Shown here: positions 53,401 through 64,000 of the stretch, one piece after another
Layout: the number at the start of each line of letters is the position of its first letter
Numbering within the stretch: the stretch's first letter is position 1
Assembly: GCA_964035545.1 (NCBI GenBank)
Contig: OZ037767.1
Location: 30,060,128-30,124,127, forward strand
Reading direction: 5' to 3'
DNA from: Bugula neritina
Taxonomy: Eukaryota > Bryozoa > Gymnolaemata > Cheilostomatida > Bugulidae
DNA length: 64,000 nucleotides
Made by a program: the position numbers and the translations under genes
Notes under the pieces: model-generated
The model's database searches: none
Told to the model about the DNA's origin: nothing
Seen by the model: only the letters and a program-made list of their open reading frames with translations

Positions 53401-54183
53401 ATAGTTGCCAGAATTGCTATATCATATTATGCTATAAATAACAGATGATGGATAAATGTCAAATGGTGGTTAAATTCACAACAAATCCCTAAGCAATCAA
53501 TTTAGGGCGAGTTATTTATTGCATTTATTAGACTTTGGTCTGCATATTCTACCACTCCCAGCATCCTATTATATTGGCGTTACATCCTGTGGTCAAAATG
53601 TATGTCCAGTTTGTTTCACTTTACCTGCACAATACCCTCTTATCGTAGCCAACAACAGCTGTGTATGGAGTTGGACCGACGGCAGCTGAAAGTAAAGGCT
53701 TCTCTATTCCTTGTTGATTTCCAAACTGTTTAAATGCTGCTTGAAGCTCCTAAATAGAGACTCAAAAAATGTGCCAGTGAAGAAATACTTAAACTACATA
53801 TTTTGTAACAAAACTAGCTCTCTTTTGTGAGTAAATCTTATGGTCAACTCACTGTGCAGACAGTACACGGCAGCATTTCCTACTCAAGTCTGGGCAAGCT
53901 TAAAAATTTTAATTTTAAGCTTTTAATCGGCTCAGCTGATTAAGCTGTGTGTTGCAGCAGCTAATAGTGGTATGCAATGAGGAGAAGCAATATAATTAGT
54001 ATATTTAGTATTACTAATAGTTTTATTTAATATACCAACTAAAACATCACCAGGCTAGCACGGGCACAAAATTTATTATAACACACCATTGTTTCAGCAT
54101 GCAGCCCTCAAACATTCTGTAGATGATAGCCAAGATGTATGTGAATAATTTTAATATGTGCAAAGGAAGTGTGTCAAAGATAT

Positions 54184-55748
54184 ATGTTATACAGCATGTA
54201 GCCTGCTAGCACTATACTATACAGCATGTAGCCTGCTAGCACTATGTTATACAACATGTAACCTGCTAGCACTATACTATACAACATGTAGCCTGCTAGC
54301 ACTATGTTATACAGCATGTAGCCTGCTAGCACTATACTATACAACATGTAGCCTGCTAGCACTATGTTATACAACATGTAACCTGCTAGCACTATACTAT
54401 ACAACATGTAGCCTGCTAGCACTATGTTATACAGCATGTAGCCTGCTAGCACTATACTATACAACATGTAGCCTGCTAGCACTATGTTATACAACATGTA
54501 ACCTGCTAGCACTATACTATACAACATGTAGCCTGCTAGCACTATGTTATACAACATGTAGCCTGCTAGCACTATACTATACAGCATGTAGCCTGCTAGC
54601 ACTATACTATACAACATGTAGCCTGCTAGCACTATGTTATACAACATGTAGCCTGCTAGCACTATACTATACAGCATGTAGCCTGCTAGCACTATACTAT
54701 ACAGCATGTAACCTGCTAGCACTATGTTATACAACATGTAACCTGCTAGCACTATACTATACAACATGTAGCCTGCTAGCACTATACTATACAGCATGTA
54801 GCCTGCTAGCACTATACTATACAACATGTAGCCTGCTAGCACTATACTATACAGCATGTAGCCTGCTAGCACTATACTATACAGCATGTAGCCTGCTAGC
54901 ACTATGTTATGCAACATGCAACCTGCTAGCACTATGTTATGCAACATGCAACCTGCTAGCACTATGTTATACAACATGTAGCCTGCTAGCACTATACTAT
55001 ACAGCATGTAGCCTGCTAGCACTATACTATACAACATGTAGCCTGCTAGCACTATACTATACAGCATGTAGCCTGCTAGCACTATACTATACAGCATGTA
55101 GCCTGCTAGCACTATACTATACAGCATGTAACCTGCTAGCACTATGTTATACAACATGTAACCTGCTAGCACTATACTATACAACATGTAGCCTGCTAGC
55201 ACTATACTATACAGCATGTAGCCTGCTAGCACTATACTATACAACATGTAGCCTGCTAGCACTATACTATACAGCATGTAGCCTGCTAGCACTATACTAT
55301 ACAGCATGTAGCCTGCTAGCACTATGTTATGCAACATGCAACCTGCTAGCACTATGTTATGCAACATGCAACCTGCTAGCACTATGTTATACAACATGTA
55401 GCCTGCTAGCACTATACTATACAGCATGTAGCCTGCTAGCACTATACTATACAGCATGTAACCTGCTAGCACTATGTTATACAACATGTAACCTGCTAGC
55501 ACTATACTATACAACATGTAGCCTGCTAGCACTATGTTATACAACATGTAACCTGCTAGCACTATGTTATACAACATGTAACCTGCTAGCACTATACTAT
55601 ACAACATGTAGCCTGCTAGCACTATGTTATACAACATGTAACCTGCTAGCACTATACTATACAGCATGTAGCCTGCTAGCACTATACTATACAACATGTA
55701 GCCTGCTAGCACTATGTTATACAACATGTAGCCTGCTAGCACTATACC
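54184..55748. repeat. 30-bp satellite, about 52 copies, in chitinase copy 1 intron
   Basis: The unit is CTGCTAGCACTATACTATAC plus AGCATGTAGC, with regular variants (GTTAT for ACTAT, AACATGTAACC, GCAACATGCAACC). Higher-order blocks are repeated, for example around 54901-54960 and 55321-55380. The array ends exactly at the donor of exon 55748-56007 (minus CAG|GTATAGTGCTAGCAGG). The unit therefore begins with the splice site's own intron bases. Copy 2 has one diverged unit in the same place (61160-61192). Confidence 0.97.
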
Positions 55749-57230
55749 TGGACTAAGAGGTTGAGATTTTGCTTATCAGCATCTGGATCTCCACCTCGAA
55801 GGCCGGGGTACTCCCAATCTAAATCTAGCCCATCAAACTTGTATTGTTCCAGGAATACTAGAACTGAGTCTATAAACTGACGTCTGCTGTTAGCTGTTTT
55901 TACCATAACACTGAACGGAGTGCCGCCATTGTTCCATCCACCAATGGCTACCATTACTTTCACCGAGGGAATCAATTTCTTCATGTCAATAACTTGGTTG
56001 AAATAGCCTAAAGTATTAAATATATGCTTCAATAGCACAGAACAGTTATATTATTGTTAGTGAAAAAGCTAATGCTGTGTGTTAATTTAACAATAGACTG
56101 TCTAGTGATGTTGATACAACTCCTAATCATACTTACCAGTCTGTACATCCAGCCAATCATCATGGATTGTCAGTTTGTTGTCTCTCACCAGAGTGAATGT
56201 GTGTGCACAGAGTTGGGTCAATGTCTTCAGGCTTGAACTGTGATATCATAAAACAGAGTATGTGTTTCTGTGCTGCTTAATTTTTTAAGTATAAAAATAG
56301 CACTAGAAGCATTTTTATGACCAAACATAGCATAAAAAAGTTTTACATTATAATATCAATTTACAGTAAAAAGAATTATATAAAACAAATAAATTTATAA
56401 CACACAATAACTTTTCCAATCTGTGGTGAAAGAAATTTTTGAAGCAAATAGAGCTCGATGTACTTTGACTCACCTGCACCTGCATATCATATATGACACT
56501 TTTATGCATGCATGTTTCTTTTGTTAACATTACCCAGCTTTAATTCAGTGCTTTATGCTAATTCAGCATTGATATTTGCTAATTTATTATATTCTGACAC
56601 AAACTCTAATTACAAGAAGGCTATAACATAACGAGAAAATGCACAGCTGAGAGAAGTTTAAAAAAGCCACTAAGAAAAGAATACAAGTCAGCTGACCTTG
56701 CCACGATCTTGACGATACCCAGACCAGTTGGTGTAGTAGCAGACAACTTTACCCTTTGCCTGGGTCTCTTCTGGAGCCAGTAGTAAACAAAGTAGTACAG
56801 CAGAACAGGCTAATAATATCTAAAATATTAGTGACATGTCTGTGATTTGTCAGACAAAACCAATGCAAGTAAGAGTATAGTCTGTGTGACTGACAATGCT
56901 TTCTAGAACAATCACAAGTATTATAATTGGTGTGCACTGATTCTAATACTAAACACTAGAAATAGTAAATTAATTCAGAGTAATTTTTTAACAGCTTTTG
57001 TGCACTTTTCAAATATTAAGCAGTTCATGGCATATATTTAAGAAATAGCACGAGTTCTAATAATTAATAGTAATCAACTATAAATCAGATTAGAGTAATT
57101 ATATAAACAGTTGTTCTGCATCGTTTGAAAAATTAATTCATAACAAATTTTAAAAAATATAATAAAGTGTAAGTTCTATTTACATCAACATAAGTAGGTG
57201 AAATATATGTGTCTCAAGTTTTACCTTCAT

Positions 57231-58094
57231 GATTGCTTGTTGGTCACCTCTGATCTATTTGATGGTACAAATTCTGCAGTTGGAATACAGCTTGTTGACC
57301 ACCCAAGGAGCAAGAGGGAGGTTATGCGCTACACTCTAGAGCTTGCTGATGCTTTTATACAGAAGACAGGCTTGACTTGATGCATGGTTGCAGCCACTCA
57401 TTCAGTAAGGAGGAGGTTGTTATACCGCCCCTTATCTGTTAAATAATAGACTGAGTCATCGAGTAGAATCTGGACTATTTATCTCTTGAGTAAAGCCACA
57501 GTTCATTCTAGTCATAACTCTAATAAATCAACCTTGCTGGTCGTTTACTGTTTTCTGATGTCATGTGAAACTTAGAATCTGAGTGAACCATTATGCCATG
57601 TGGAAAATTTGTCTTTGTCATTAGCAGTGACTAAGCAAATTGTTTCTTATTGGTATAAATGAGGGTTTAGTCATCTCATTATAGAGTTGTCATCTCAGAG
57701 CAAAGAAAAATGTCTACCATTTGGGAAGTTGCATTTTCTTGGTCTTTTCAATTATATCATAATATATCATTATACTCTATCTGCCATGCTTTGTAATTCA
57801 TTTATTTTTTAGCTTTTGTTTATTTCTGGTGCATACAATCGCTTCTTCATTGCTAATTCCATGTTTTATTTCACATCTTGGTATTATCATAACAAAATAT
57901 AATAAAATTGCATTTGAAACTACCTTTATAAATTGTGCACATAAAAATACACTTAAATTTTTTATATTCAATTATATACACACTCGTTTACAAATATATT
58001 GTACATAAAATGAAAACTATTTTGATATGAAACATTAATACAAACATAAATAAAAAATATACAATCCTGTGTGTCAGCTTTACTCTATTTTATT
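57231..58094. other. Spacer between the chitinase copies
   Basis: Holds the copy 1 promoter (conserved with that of copy 2 for about 450 bases) and the copy 2 3' flank. The latter matches the 3' flank of copy 1 and so resembles the DHDDS 3' end (TTTGTTTATTTCTGGTGCAT at about 57817 and near 49160). No further gene seen. Confidence 0.6.
57355..57362 (-). promoter_or_regulatory. TATA box of chitinase copy 1
   Basis: TATAAAAG on the minus strand, about 125 bases before the start codon at 57230, in sequence conserved between both copies. Confidence 0.6.
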
Positions 58095-61000
58095 CTAGCC
58101 GCTATGTTTACAGCACGAGCAACTTCCAGAGAACACCGTGCCTCTACCGCATGTCCCCTCCCACAAATTCCCTCTATCACAGACGTAGTACTTAGCTGGA
58201 TCACAAGGGTTTGCAAGGAACTTGTTTCGTGTGCTACGCTTGCAGACAGGCCTACATTGTGAGGGTTTCTGGGTAGACCCAGGTGGCATTGTCGTACTTC
58301 TTGGAGGTCTGGTGGTGCGTCTTGTTGTTGTTTGTTTAGTAGAGCCTGGACACCACCATACGGTGCAGCCTGGTGGAAGAGTGGTAGGAGGAAGGGTTGT
58401 CTGAGGAGTTGGAAGAGTTCTACCCATTTCCTGTGAAATTATTTCAATGATGTTATGTAAAATCACACTTGAAGCAATGAATATTTCACAATAAGCAGTG
58501 CTTTACACATGCATACAAGGATTTTTTGTTATACAACTCATTACAGAGAGTGTACAACTCCAAAAAATACATTTTAGAAGCTACATTTCTGGTTGATGGA
58601 AGTACTATGAATCGCAAGAGCTTAGTTTCACCACCAACAAGCCCAGTTTACAACAATTATTGTATACTCAGCAACATGAGCTCAGCTTACCTTGTTGATG
58701 GTGGATAGAAGAGGGTATTTGCCCCTGTTGCAGAACTGACCAGTAAAATCATCAAAATCTAGTGACCAGATCATAGCTCCTCCCAGACGCTGACTCTTCA
58801 GGTAATCTACTTTAGCCTTCACACTTTTCTCATTGTCATACGTCACCAGTTGTCCCTCACCGTATGCTATGGCCTGGGCAGCCTCGCTGCTGTAGGATTG
58901 CTGCCAGCCAGTAGACAGTTTCTCACAGATCTAAACAAATAAAGAATATTCTCAACCATCACCTGACTGATAAAACTGAAAGTGAGGTTTTTGTAAGAGG
59001 TGGTAACTCTGCTGCACTCTGAATTAAAATCATTGGGAATGAGATTAGTAGAACTTACCTCATAGTAACTCAACATGCCAGCTAAGAGAGTATATTTTCC
59101 CTGATTACTCCCACCATTAGCAGTAGATGGAACTGTAGTACCAGAGCTTTTCCACCCCCTTCCGTACATTGGTATACCTAAAATTGTTTACCAAAATCAG
59201 GTCAATGGTATGATAACACTTTGTCCAGTGCATTCTAAATTAGATCAACTATGTGATCACACTTTATTCAATGCATTCTATGAAAGAATGTTAATAAAAT
59301 ATATTTTATTTCTCAACATATCTTAAGGGTGGTATGTTGTTATAAATGTTCAAGAATATTCTATCTGATACTTTATCAAGTCTAGTATTACTGCAGACTA
59401 CAAACTTATACTTTATCACATCATGTCTCACCAAGAATGAGCTTATCTCTGGCACATCCACCATCAATCCAGTCTTTGGTTGTCGCTGCAATTACATTTT
59501 GTGGAGTAGACTCCCCCGGGGCACTGTACAGTGGTGCAGCAAAGCCAGTTTGTGATCTATCCCACGCCCCGTGGATATCATACTGCATCAAATTCACAAA
59601 GTCCAGATCTCTGAAAAAAGAGGTAGAAATGGTAACAGCTGTCACACATTTTTGAAGTCTTGTAGAAGAATTTTAGCTGAAAGGTTTTGGGTTTTATTTG
59701 TAAATTGTATGTGAAATAAGAATTAGCTTAGTGATTTGCACAATTGATTTTCTATATAAACAGTAGATGATCATCTCAACTGCAGTTGTCAGACACATTA
59801 AATTAAAAAAAATTAAAGACACACAGACAACTGAAAATGATATATTTCATACTTTTCTTGCAATATCATTAAATTCATGGTTCAATAATGGAAGCTTATT
59901 AACAATTAGCATCTAGGTACTTTAATCATAAGATTAAAAGTGCCAAGTTTATGGCTGTCTAGCGTTAGTTTTGTTGATAAATCATGGTAGCTACTTTAAT
60001 TTTCTTCATAAAAAAATCTATGAGTTATAATATTTCTTTACGTCGCATTGTTTTACTTTATGTTTGATTACTCATGGTGGAATATACGCGCTAATTTATT
60101 TTAGCATCTGAAATATTGGCAAAATTATTTTATTATATGATACTATAAGTATTATTTGTATGATATATTATACTATATGTAATATTAGTATATTATATTA
60201 TGTTATATGTAATATTAGTATATTATATTATGATATAAGTAATATTAGATATAGATAAATGTCAACTAGTAGACAAATTTATCCATAAATCAACTTTATA
60301 TGAGCTATTTAATTCATTGCAATTATTACCCTTCCTTGTGCCTATATAAACTACCACTTCCCATGACCTTGACAACTTTGCCACTGCTTTAGTTTTATAT
60401 TAGAGTTATGCCCCTCTTGAGGTCAACAGTGTAGAGTGTGTCACTTTACCTGCACACAATCCTCCTATCATAGGCAACGTTGGCGGTTTTAGGAGCTGGG
60501 CCTACGGCAGCCGACAGCAGAGGCTTCTCTATTCTTTGTTGATTTCCGAACTTTCTGAATGCAGCTTGAAGTTCCTACACAAAATATTATATTAGTATTA
60601 GTATTAGTGTTAGTAGCAGTATTAATATTAGACACCAGTATCACTATTAGTATTAGTATTATTATTAGTATTAGTATTAGTATTGGTGTTGGTGTTAGTA
60701 TATTAGTATTAGTATTAGTATTAGTGTTAGTCTAGTTAGCAGAGAAGAACAAGCAGGAGGAAATATTTTAATGTTGCTCTCTTGATTAAATAAATCTCAT
60801 GACAGACACTAATATTCAGAGCTTCCTGTGTAATTATATAAATCCACACCAGCTCTTGAGCAATATGAGGTGCATAATGAGAAATTATCAGATGACTGGT
60901 GCAGAAATGAAAAGCTTGAAATAGCCTAAGTTCTTTAATTTATTTAATAAATGTTGGTTTGTGTGCAGATTAAATTTCCCTCAAGCGTATGACTTTTTTG

Positions 61001-63022
61001 CTACACTTCGAATCTAGAACACAGGATTTTCTTATTTCTCCATTACTGCACCTACCTCACCTGGTGCTACAGACAGCAAAATATGCAAGTATTTCCTACT
61101 CAAGTCTTCACTTCCAATAAAGCTGCAGATGACATGTTTATCCAGATTATTCTAGAAGGTTCACTACAGCACGTAACCTGGTAGCACTATACCTGAATTA
61201 AGAGGTTGAAGTTCTGCTTATCAGTATTTGGATCTCCACCGCGGAGGCCGGGGTACTCCCAATCTAAATCTAGCCCATCAAACTTGTATTGTTTCAGAAA
61301 TGCTAGAACTGAGTCTATAAACTGACGTCTGCTGTTGGCTGTTTTCGCCATAGTACTAAATGGACCCCCTCCATTGTTCCATCCACCAATGGCTACCATT
61401 ACTTTTACCGAGGGGTTTACTTTTTTCATATCAATGACTTGGTTGAAGTAGCCTAAAGTATTGAATATATGCACTCGTTATTCTAAAGTATAGTTAAAGT
61501 TACAATATTGCTGAAGTACCAAATTAAGCATGGTGGTTGTGTGGTTGTAACTTTACAGCATGTAGGTTCTGCTATCACCACATAGAATGTAGATAGTCAA
61601 AGATTCAATATAACTAAAGTTTACAGATGGCAAAAAACATACACTTTCAGTACTTCTAATCAACTACAGTTGCAATCTAATTTCACACAATTCAAGTTAT
61701 CAAGTTATTCATTTCAAAGCTGCTGTACACTAGGATCTGATGCACATATTAATTGCCCTTTCAAGAGTGCATCAGCAATGCGTTACACTAACTCATATTG
61801 GTGCCACAACTCCTACTCATACTTACCAGTCTGTACATCCAGCCAATCATCATGTATTTTCAGTTTGTTGTTTTCCACCAGAGTGAATGCATACAGAATA
61901 TGTGTGCACAGAGTTGGGTCAATGTCTCCAGGCTTAAACTGTGATATAATGAAACAGAGTGTGAAAATAGCACCAGAAGCATTTGTATTACAAAACTTTG
62001 TATTATGAAATTGGTTAGTTAAGGAAACAGCAAAGAAATTTTATGTTATAGCAATTTACAGTAAAATTTGCTATATCTGGTTTTACTATTAATTATAATT
62101 ATAACAAATAAATCTAATTGAGGTATTAAAAATGTAAAATTTGGCAGAACATATGTTGCAAAAATTATTTATCAATTTTTTACATATTATATAAGCTGTA
62201 AAACTTCTATCTGCCCATACAAGTACAACTCATATTCACACAGAGAAGAATAATTGGTTAATTTGGTAAGTCAAAGAATGGTGAATTATATTGTTATACT
62301 CATATAATACACAATAACTAATTGAGGTTTCCAAGCAGTAATGAAAGAAATCTTTGGAACAAATGGAGCTTCATGTACTTTGACTCACCTGCACCTGCCT
62401 GCCATATATGACATTTCTATGCAGGTTTCTTTTGTTAACATTACTCAGCTTTAACAGTGCTTTATGCTAATTCAGCATTGGTATTTGCTAGCTTGCTACA
62501 TTTTTGCACAAACTTCAATTAGAAGAGGGTTGCATAATAAGAAACCGCACAGCTAACAGAAGTTTAAAAAAGCCACTAAGACAAGAATACAAGTCAGCTG
62601 ACCTTGCCAAGACCTTGACGATACCCAGACCAGTTGGTGTAGTAGCAGACGACTTTTCCCTTTGCCTGGGTCTCTTCTGGAGCCAGTAGTAAACAGAGTA
62701 GCACAGCAGCACATGCTAATTGTATCTAAAATATTAATGAAAGGTCTGTGATTTGGCACACAAAACCAATGCAAATAAAAGTGTAATTCGTCTGTATGAA
62801 GGAATTGTAGTGAGATAATGGTTTCCAAAACAGTACGATAGCAAACATTTTAATAGTAAAAATAATAAACAAACTGTAATTCAAATTAACTTTACAATTC
62901 TTCTGCAGCTTTTTAAATTAATAACAAAAATAACACAAATTTAAAAAAATATAATAATGTGTAAGTTCTATTTACATCAACATAAGTAGATGAAATATGT
63001 GTGTCTCAAGTTTTACCTTCAT
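58095..63022 (-). CDS. Secreted GH18 chitinase with CBM14 domain, copy 2
   Basis: Hydrolyses beta-1,4 N-acetylglucosamine bonds of chitin; secreted. Exons: 63017-63022 (only MK), 62603-62725, 61827-61938, 61193-61452, 60450-60574, 59432-59610, 59059-59177, 58691-58930, 58095-58430. The sum is 1500 nt, 499 aa, all in phase. An N-terminal signal peptide (Leu-rich, about residues 3-20) precedes KVVCYYTNWSGYRQ. The GH18 domain follows, with MVAIGGWNNGG, the catalytic DxxDxDxE in FDGLDLDWEYPG, MQYDIHGAW and AMIWSLDYDDFTGQ. A short Thr/Pro linker leads to a C-terminal six-Cys peritrophin-A/CBM14 domain (residues about 450-499). All catalytic acids are present. The layout is that of animal chitotriosidase-like chitinases. 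A tandem copy lies to its left. Confidence 0.95.
60585..60732. repeat. TATTAG microsatellite
   Basis: About 140 bases of ATTAGTATTAGT with TTGGTG and CACCAG variants. It starts about ten bases upstream of the acceptor of chitinase copy 2 exon 60450-60574. A related TATTAGTATATTATATTATG stretch lies at 60130-60250. Confidence 0.9.
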
Positions 63023-64000
63023 GATTGCTTGTTGATCACCTCTGATCTATTTGATGGTACAAATTCTGCAGTTGGAATACAGCTTGTTGACCACCCAAAG
63101 AGCAAGAGGGAGGTTGTGTGCTACTCTCTAGAGCTGGCTGATGCTTTTATACAGAAGATAGGCCCTGCGTCAACACTGACTTGACGCATGGTTGCAGCCA
63201 GATCTAAACTATTAGTCAACAGATTCTGGATATAAGCCAGCAAACCACTCATCCACAAGGAGGGGCTCATTTTACCACCCCTTGCTGATTTAGCAGTCCA
63301 CTGAGTGACTGAATAGAACCTGGGCTAATTAACTCTGGAGCAAAGCAGTAGTTCATTCAAGAAGTTAACAAGTTACTGGTGATTCACTGCTTCATATGAT
63401 TACTGTTTTATGGGACTCATCATCTGGATGAACCATTATATTAATATATATGAAAACTTTTTCTTTGTCAGTAGCAGTGACTATGCAAAATGTTTGTTTT
63501 TTTGATAAAAACAGTCTTAGTCAGTCATACTGAGTCATTTAGCGTCATAGATAATTGAACGTCTACCAAACCCTTTCCTTTTTTAAAAGCTTATTACACA
63601 CTTATTACATGCTTATTACATGCAGCTTACTACACACATACTACATAGATTCTACAAATTATATACTACACACATACTACATGGCTACTACGTACATACT
63701 ACATAGTGTTCACTAGGATATTGTAGCAACAAAACATTTTGAAGCAGTGCTGAAGGGTTACTCTGGCAAGCAATAAACAACTTCTGGTGGCCAGTTGAAC
63801 ATTTTTTCTCATGACGAGTAGAATTGGCCTGAATTATATAACTTAATTTCTTTCTAAGACGATTGGCAACTATAAGGCTTGGCATGTTGAATTGGGTTCT
63901 GTCGTGTACCTCTTTAAAAAGCTGTACAAAGCATTTGATTTGAATTATAATGATCCCAATCTGCATTTCTTGTATTAAAATCTGCCAAAGTTAATGAAAC
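63023..64000. other. Chitinase copy 2 upstream region and right edge
   Basis: The first 450 bases match the copy 1 promoter region. Short ACATACTACATAG and TTATTACATGC repeats occupy 63585-63705. Between 63688 and 63966 the minus strand is open for 92 codons with balanced composition (for example KEVHDRTQFNMPSLIV). No family was recognised, and whether it is an exon is unclear. Confidence 0.4.
63144..63151 (-). promoter_or_regulatory. TATA box of chitinase copy 2
   Basis: TATAAAAG on the minus strand, about 122 bases before the start codon at 63022, at the same spacing and context as in copy 1. Confidence 0.62.

Larger units (their letters stand above)
49469..57230 (-). pseudogene. GH18 chitinase copy 1, probable pseudogene (two frameshifts)
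   Basis: Same exon plan as the intact copy at 58095-63022. Exons: 57225-57230, 56697-56819, 56137-56237, 55748-56007, 53625-53749, 52518-52696, 51898-52015, 50895-51134, 49469-50542. Relative to copy 2, exon 56137-56237 lacks 11 bases (101 against 112). Exon 51898-52015 lacks one base (118 against 119, GGAAGGGATGG for GGAAGGGGGTGG). Each shift leads to an early stop and they do not compensate. Otherwise conservation is high: signal-peptide exon, KVVCYYTNWSGYRQ, catalytic FDGLDLDWEYPG, MQYDIHGAW, MIWSLDYDDF. The last exon has 13 mucin-like 20-residue repeats and a CBM14 domain, all open. Either the gene is recently dead or one or both shifts are sequence errors. The donor after the frameshifted exon is GTGATC where copy 2 has GTAAGT. 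Confidence 0.75.

Noticed and set aside
54158-55756. Open frames of 532 and 522 codons on opposite strands
   Set aside because: They are products of the 30-bp satellite: a stop-free unit divisible by three stays open on both strands. The array is intronic, and copy 2 of the gene has only one unit.

Overview
The window is nuclear DNA of an invertebrate animal. It is AT-rich, its genes are split by many short GT-AG introns, and its metazoan proteins include a motile-cilium protein, TRPA channels and chitinases with a peritrophin-type domain. The many minisatellites and compact introns would suit a lophotrochozoan, but the sequence alone does not fix the phylum. No prokaryotic, organellar or viral genes were seen. 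Exons were read by eye from splice signals, frame continuity and agreement between duplicated copies. || Layout: (1) 1-2816, minus strand: PRIM1, DNA primase small subunit, 3' end beyond the left edge. (2) 2817-3468: short head-to-head intergenic region with a candidate RFX X-box. (3) 3469-8500, plus: outer-dynein-arm docking protein of the ODAD1/CCDC114-CCDC63 family, 11 coding exons, 552 aa. (4) 9804-23421 and 27274-44145, both minus: two tandem TRPA channel genes (A and B) with long ankyrin arrays, six membrane segments and a C-terminal coiled coil. Between them, at 25497-27215, lies a foldback DNA transposon with about 0.4 kb terminal inverted repeats around an (AT)n core and a perfect 8-bp target-site duplication. 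(5) 46592-49135, plus: DHDDS, cis-prenyltransferase subunit for dolichol synthesis, 6 coding exons, 315 aa. (6) 49469-57230 and 58095-63022, both minus: two tandem GH18 chitinase genes. The right copy is intact (499 aa: signal peptide, GH18 domain, Thr/Pro linker, CBM14). The left copy has two frameshifts and is probably a pseudogene, or carries assembly errors. It also has an intronic satellite of about 52 30-bp copies and 13 copies of a coding 60-bp mucin-like repeat. || The genes do not form one pathway. The window shows housekeeping genes next to two families growing by tandem duplication. Its most unusual property is that many minisatellites start exactly at splice sites, and some copy the exon end plus the 5' splice site. 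Examples are ODAD1 introns 3 and 9, the last-ankyrin-exon donors of both TRPA genes, the TRPA-B pore-exon donor and the chitinase catalytic-exon donor. In several cases the paralogous intron still has a single unit, so direction and place of expansion can be read.
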